Below, piece by piece: positions 6,877 through 9,890 of a stretch of 9,890 nucleotides of DNA. The translations under genes were made by a program, and so were the position numbers. Under the pieces are notes generated by a model that worked only from the letters and a program-made list of their open reading frames with translations, did not search any database and was not told the origin of the DNA. The DNA is from DATGWF01 sp035299585 (GTDB taxonomy: Bacteria > Actinomycetota > Actinomycetes > Actinomycetales > Microbacteriaceae), in NCBI GenBank assembly GCA_035299585.1, contig DATGWF010000095.1, forward strand, positions 1-9,890, written 5' to 3'. Position 1 is the first letter of the stretch, and each line of letters starts with the position of its first letter.

Positions 6877-6903
6877 GCACCCTCGTTTCGCCCGGTTGGG
6901 GCG
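6877..6903 (+). repeat. 27-bp direct repeat, right copy
   Basis: Second copy of the repeat at 6413-6439, same orientation, one mismatch. It starts 8 bp beyond the VIT1 stop in the direction of VIT1 transcription. On that strand its CGCCC-CAACC-GGGCG stem could serve as a weak VIT1 terminator, although no T-tract follows. Confidence 0.85.
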
Positions 6904-6910
6904 CAATCGT

Positions 6911-7603
6911 CTAGACGTGCACGTTGAAGAGCGATCCGATACCCCAGGTGACGAGCAAGCCCAGTGCGCCACCGATCGTGACGCGCAGGATGGCGCGCGT
7001 CTTCGGGGCGCCACCGAGGCCAGCACTGAGCCAACCGGTGAACGTCAGCGCTATGAGCACTGAGCCGAAGATTGCCGGAATACGCCAGCCGGCGGGAAGC
7101 AGCAGCGCCGCAAGCAAGGGCAGCACTGCGCCAACGGTGAATGAAATCGCCGAGGCGAAGGCGGCGTGCCACGGGCTCACGAGATCGTCTTGGTCGATGT
7201 TGAGTTCGGCGTGCAGATGCGCGGCGAGGGCATCGTGTGCGGTGAGTTCCTTCGCGACCTGCAGGGCGGTCTCCGGACTGATGCCCTTCGCCTGGTAGAT
7301 GTCCGCGAGTTCTTGCAGTTCGCCGTCAGGGTTCTCGGCGAGTTCGCGGCGTTCGAGTGCGATGAGCGCGCGCTCAGTATCTCGCTGCGTACTCACCGAG
7401 ACATACTCGCCGAGCGCCATCGAGATTGCCCCCGCGAGCAGTGCGGCGATACCGGAGACCGCGAGGATGGCCGAGTCGTCCGTTGCCGCCGCAACACCCA
7501 CAACAAGGGCCGAAACCGAGACGATGCCATCGTTCGCGCCGAGGACACCGGCGCGCAACCAGTTGAGCTTGGCCGTCTTGTTCACGTGTGGTTCGAACGC
7601 CAT
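6911..7603 (-). CDS. VIT1/CCC1 family iron/manganese transporter
   Basis: Members move Fe2+ or Mn2+ out of the cytoplasm, usually by H+ antiport, and protect from metal excess. The 230-residue product has five hydrophobic segments, near 17-40, 46-70, 147-169, 175-196 and 205-226. LRAGVLGANDGIVS (16-29) carries the conserved TM1 Asp25, and GAISMALGEYVSV (58-70) carries the TM2 Met62 and Glu66 signature. Residues 73-135 form a charged helical region (ERALIALERRELAE) that corresponds to the cytoplasmic metal-binding domain with its Glu cluster. There is no N-terminal ferritin-like domain, as found in MbfA-type relatives. The ATG at 7603 has AGGA 5 nt upstream (minus strand). An iron-box-like site lies 58 bp upstream, pointing to IdeR/DtxR control. 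The gene is convergent with pcrA and divergent from sucC. Iron versus manganese cannot be decided from the sequence. Confidence 0.92.
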   Translation of the reverse strand: MAFEPHVNKTAKLNWLRAGVLGANDGIVSVSALVVGVAAATDDSAILAVSGIAALLAGAISMALGEYVSVSTQRDTERALIALERRELAENPDGELQELADIYQAKGISPETALQVAKELTAHDALAAHLHAELNIDQDDLVSPWHAAFASAISFTVGAVLPLLAALLLPAGWRIPAIFGSVLIALTFTGWLSAGLGGAPKTRAILRVTIGGALGLLVTWGIGSLFNVHV

Positions 7604-7661
7604 GTCAGTCCTTTGCTCTCGGCTCGGTCCGAGTTAACCAAAGCCGACGGCGTGGCGCTAG

Positions 7662-7680
7662 CAAGCTCAGGCTTACCTCA
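7662..7680 (-). promoter_or_regulatory. Candidate IdeR/DtxR iron box upstream of the VIT1 gene
   Basis: Read on the minus strand, TGAGGTAAGCCTGAGCTTG matches the DtxR/IdeR consensus TTAGGTTAGSCTAACCTAA at 13 of 19 positions, including the core AGGTnAGCCT. It lies upstream of a possible -10 (TTAACT on the minus strand, plus 7632-7637), just outside the expected -35. That position suits activation by iron-loaded regulator, as known for bfrB in Mycobacterium. The start of sucC is about 160 bp away on the other side. Confidence 0.45.
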
Positions 7681-7838
7681 CCTCGTGTCGACAGCCGGCT
7701 CTCGGTTGCCCTCGCCCGCTGGGTCGTGTGGTCCGCGAGCCATGCTCGTTCGACTAGCATGAACATGGCTCAGAAATATCTTGACGTCGAGTGAAATACG
7801 CCAGGTTGGGCCAGAGCTCATATCGATTGGAAAACAGC

Positions 7839-9008
7839 GTGGATCTCTACGAATACCAGGCTCGCGACGTGTTCGAGCAGTACGGTGTCCCCGTACTCGC
7901 CGGCATCATTGCCGACACTCCCGAAGCCGTTCGTGACGCCGCCGAGAAGCTCGGTGGCGTTGTTGTTGTCAAGGCCCAGGTCAAGACCGGCGGTCGCGGC
8001 AAGGCCGGTGGCGTCAAGGTCGCGAAGACCCCCGACGAGGCCTTCGAAGCCGCACAGAAGATTCTTGGCCTCGACATCAAGGGCCACGTCGTCAAGCGAG
8101 TCATGGTCGCCGCGGGCGCCCGTATCGCCCAGGAGTTCTACTTCTCGGTGCTGCTCGACCGCGCCAACCGCTCGTACCTCTCGCTCTGCTCTTACGAGGG
8201 CGGCATGGAGATTGAGCAGCTCGCCGAAGAGCGCCCCGACGCGCTCGCCCGTATTGAGGTGAACGCGAACGACGGAATCGACCTGGCCAAGGCCAAGGAG
8301 ATCGCCGTCGCCGCGAAGTTCCCGGCTGAGCTCGTCGACAAGGTGGCTCCGGTCATCGTGAAGCTCTACGAGGTCTACACCGGAGAAGACGCCACCCTCG
8401 TCGAGGTGAACCCGCTCGTGCTCACCGAAGACGGCGACATCGTCGCCCTCGACGGCAAGGTCTCGCTCGACGAGAACGCCGCGTTCCGTCACCCGAGCCA
8501 CGAGGCCCTCGAGGACAAGGCCGCCGCAGACCCGCTCGAGGCCAAGGCCAAGGCGCTCGACCTCAACTACGTCAAGCTCGACGGCGAAGTGGGCGTCATC
8601 GGAAACGGTGCCGGCCTGGTCATGTCGACCATCGACGTCGTCGCCTACGCCGGCGAGAAGCACGGCGGAGTCAAGCCCGCAAACTTCCTCGACATCGGTG
8701 GCGGCGCCTCGGCAGAGGTCATGGCCAACGGCCTCGACGTCATCCTCGGCGACAGCCAGGTGAAGAGCGTCTTCGTCAACGTCTTCGGTGGCATTACCGC
8801 GTGCGACGCCGTCGCCAACGGCATCGTCGGCGCGCTTGCCAAGCTCGGCGACTCGGCCAACAAGCCACTCATCGTGCGCCTCGACGGCAACAACGTCGAG
8901 GAAGGCCGCCGCATCCTCGAAGAGGCTGCCCACCCGCTCGTCACCCTCGCCGCCAACATGGACGACGGCGCCGACAAGGCCGCAGCGGCTGCCGCTGCCG
9001 CAAAGTAA
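7839..9008 (+). CDS. sucC: Succinyl-CoA synthetase (ADP-forming) beta subunit
   Basis: The beta subunit binds the nucleotide in the TCA-cycle reaction succinyl-CoA + ADP + Pi to succinate + CoA + ATP. The start is GTG 7839, giving the family N-terminus MDLYEYQARDVFEQYGVPV; GGA at 7829-7831 is a weak ribosome-binding site. An upstream in-frame GTG at 7791 would add 16 residues absent from the family. The 389-residue length is normal. The ATP-grasp domain (1 to about 240) has VVKAQVKTGGRGKAGGVKV (43-61), with Lys45 and the Gly-rich loop GRGKAGG (52-58). EVNPLVL and ALDGKVSLDENA follow and correspond to the Mg-nucleotide ligands. The CoA ligase-like domain contains GNGAGLVMSTID and VFGGITACDAVANGIV, which contacts the alpha subunit phosphohistidine loop. 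The C-terminus ends in an Ala-rich tail, common in actinobacteria. sucD follows after 11 bp. Confidence 0.97.
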   Translation: MDLYEYQARDVFEQYGVPVLAGIIADTPEAVRDAAEKLGGVVVVKAQVKTGGRGKAGGVKVAKTPDEAFEAAQKILGLDIKGHVVKRVMVAAGARIAQEFYFSVLLDRANRSYLSLCSYEGGMEIEQLAEERPDALARIEVNANDGIDLAKAKEIAVAAKFPAELVDKVAPVIVKLYEVYTGEDATLVEVNPLVLTEDGDIVALDGKVSLDENAAFRHPSHEALEDKAAADPLEAKAKALDLNYVKLDGEVGVIGNGAGLVMSTIDVVAYAGEKHGGVKPANFLDIGGGASAEVMANGLDVILGDSQVKSVFVNVFGGITACDAVANGIVGALAKLGDSANKPLIVRLDGNNVEEGRRILEEAAHPLVTLAANMDDGADKAAAAAAAAK

Positions 9009-9019
9009 GGAACGCTGAC

Positions 9020-9890
9020 ATGTCGATTTTCTTGAACAAGGACTCCAAGGTCATCGTCCAGGGCATCACCGGCGGTGAAGGCACCAAGCACACCGCCCGC
9101 ATGCTCGCGGCCGGCACCAACATCGTCGGCGGCGTGAACGCTCGCAAGGCCGGCACCACGGTGTCGCACACCGCCAAGGACGGTTCGCCCGTCGAAATTC
9201 CGGTGTTCGCCAGCGTCGCAGAGGCAATGGCCGCAACCGGCGCTGACGTCTCGATCGCGTTCGTGCCGCCGGCGTTCACCAAGGACGCCATGATTGAGGC
9301 CATCGACGCCGAAATCGGACTGCTCGTGGTCATCACCGAGGGTGTCCCGGTGCAAGACAGCGCCGAAGCGTGGGCATACAACCTCGCTCAGGGCGCCAAG
9401 ACCCGCATCATCGGCCCGAACTGCCCCGGCATCATCACGCCGGGCGAGTCGCTCGTCGGCATCACCCCGGCGAACATCACCGGAAAGGGGCCCATCGGGC
9501 TCGTGTCAAAGTCGGGCACCCTGACCTACCAGATGATGTACGAACTCCGCGACCTCGGCTTCTCGACCGCAATCGGTATCGGCGGCGACCCGATCATCGG
9601 CACCACCCACATCGACGCGCTCGCCGCGTTCGAAGCCGACCCGGAGACCAAGGCCATCGTCATGATTGGTGAGATCGGTGGCGACGCTGAAGAGCGCGCC
9701 GCGGACTTCATCAAGGCGAACGTCACCAAGCCCGTCGTCGGCTACGTGGCCGGCTTCACCGCCCCCGAAGGCAAGACCATGGGCCACGCCGGCGCCATCG
9801 TCTCGGGCTCGGCCGGTACCGCACAGGCCAAGAAGGAGGCACTCGAGGCCGCGGGCGTGAAGGTCGGCAAGACGCCGAGCGAGACCGCCA
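9020..9890 (+). CDS. sucD: Succinyl-CoA synthetase alpha subunit, 3' end outside window
   Basis: The alpha subunit binds CoA and carries the phosphohistidine intermediate. ATG 9020 gives MSIFLNKDSKVIVQGITGGEG; AAGGAA at 9007-9012, overlapping the sucC stop, is the ribosome-binding site. The CoA-binding Rossmann fold has GITGGEGTKH (15-24). NARKAGTTV, VITEGVP and IGPNCPGIITPG follow in family order, then SKSGTLTYQM and GIGGDPIIGT. GHAGA contains the active-site His256, which is phosphorylated. About 290 residues are present; the family usually has about 300, so only a short tail is missing. It is certainly in an operon with sucC, since both subunits are needed in the alpha2beta2 or alphabeta enzyme. 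Confidence 0.97.
   Translation, partial: MSIFLNKDSKVIVQGITGGEGTKHTARMLAAGTNIVGGVNARKAGTTVSHTAKDGSPVEIPVFASVAEAMAATGADVSIAFVPPAFTKDAMIEAIDAEIGLLVVITEGVPVQDSAEAWAYNLAQGAKTRIIGPNCPGIITPGESLVGITPANITGKGPIGLVSKSGTLTYQMMYELRDLGFSTAIGIGGDPIIGTTHIDALAAFEADPETKAIVMIGEIGGDAEERAADFIKANVTKPVVGYVAGFTAPEGKTMGHAGAIVSGSAGTAQAKKEALEAAGVKVGKTPSETA

Noticed and set aside
6333..6910. tRNA, CRISPR array or insertion sequence in the large gap
   Set aside because: No cloverleaf with a T-arm GTTCRANNC in the right frame, only two copies of the repeat, and no transposase or terminal inverted repeats.
6688..7026. Minus-strand open frame of 112 codons overlapping the VIT1 3' end
   Set aside because: It overlaps VIT1 in another frame, has no Shine-Dalgarno and no recognisable domain.
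6487..7063. Open frames of 146 and 161 codons on the plus strand across the pcrA-VIT1 gap
   Set aside because: They run through the terminator, the inverted repeats and into VIT1 antisense, have no ribosome-binding site, and their Arg/Ser/Pro-rich products look like GC-driven readthrough.
7755..7794. TAGCAT -10 followed by an 11-codon ORF (ATG 7759, or ATG 7765 for 9 codons) ahead of sucC
   Set aside because: No -35, no ribosome-binding site and no amino-acid pattern of an attenuator; it could be a leaderless mini-ORF, but the support is too thin to annotate.

Overview
The window is high-GC DNA with short, mostly co-directional housekeeping genes. GTG starts, weak or absent T-tracts after terminator stems, and probable leaderless promoters all fit an actinobacterium. 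The gene set (guaA, an L-lactate dehydrogenase, a Bax1-I/YccA-like membrane protein, a GlpQ-type phosphodiesterase, pcrA, sucCD) suggests Micrococcales, probably Microbacteriaceae. This is an inference from gene content and protein style, not from a database search.

Left part (1-3889): the 3' part of guaA (GMP synthase) is followed 2 bp later by ldh, whose Shine-Dalgarno lies in the last guaA codons. ldh converges on a minus-strand seven-helix Bax1-I/YccA family gene, with a strong shared stem-loop between the stops. The yccA-like gene diverges from a glycerophosphodiester phosphodiesterase gene across 63 bp that carries a short promoter for each direction. Middle (3890-6332): pcrA/uvrD, an SF1 DNA repair helicase, starts 16 bp after the phosphodiesterase stop and is probably co-transcribed with it. 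Right part (6911-9890): a minus-strand VIT1/CCC1-type iron/manganese transporter has an IdeR/DtxR-like iron box upstream. The sucC-sucD operon follows; it encodes succinyl-CoA synthetase of the TCA cycle, and sucD runs off the window.

The most interesting stretch is the 578-bp gap 6333-6910 between the convergent pcrA and VIT1 genes. It holds no long gene. Between two 27-bp direct repeats (6413-6439 and 6877-6903) I see: (i) a minus-strand ORF for a 24-residue hydrophobic peptide with a good Shine-Dalgarno; (ii) a divergent, probably untranslated RNA of about 86 nt with a near-consensus -10, three hairpins and a clear intrinsic terminator; (iii) two collinear blocks in that RNA complementary to the start codon and to the ribosome-binding site of the peptide gene; (iv) a 31-bp inverted repeat at the RNA promoter; (v) inverted repeats in the peptide leader. 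The layout is that of a divergent type I toxin-antitoxin locus such as tisB/istR-1 or shoB/ohsC of E. coli. I read it as a candidate type I-like module carried on a small repeat-flanked cassette. The parts are visible in the sequence, but expression, toxicity and RNA pairing are hypotheses.
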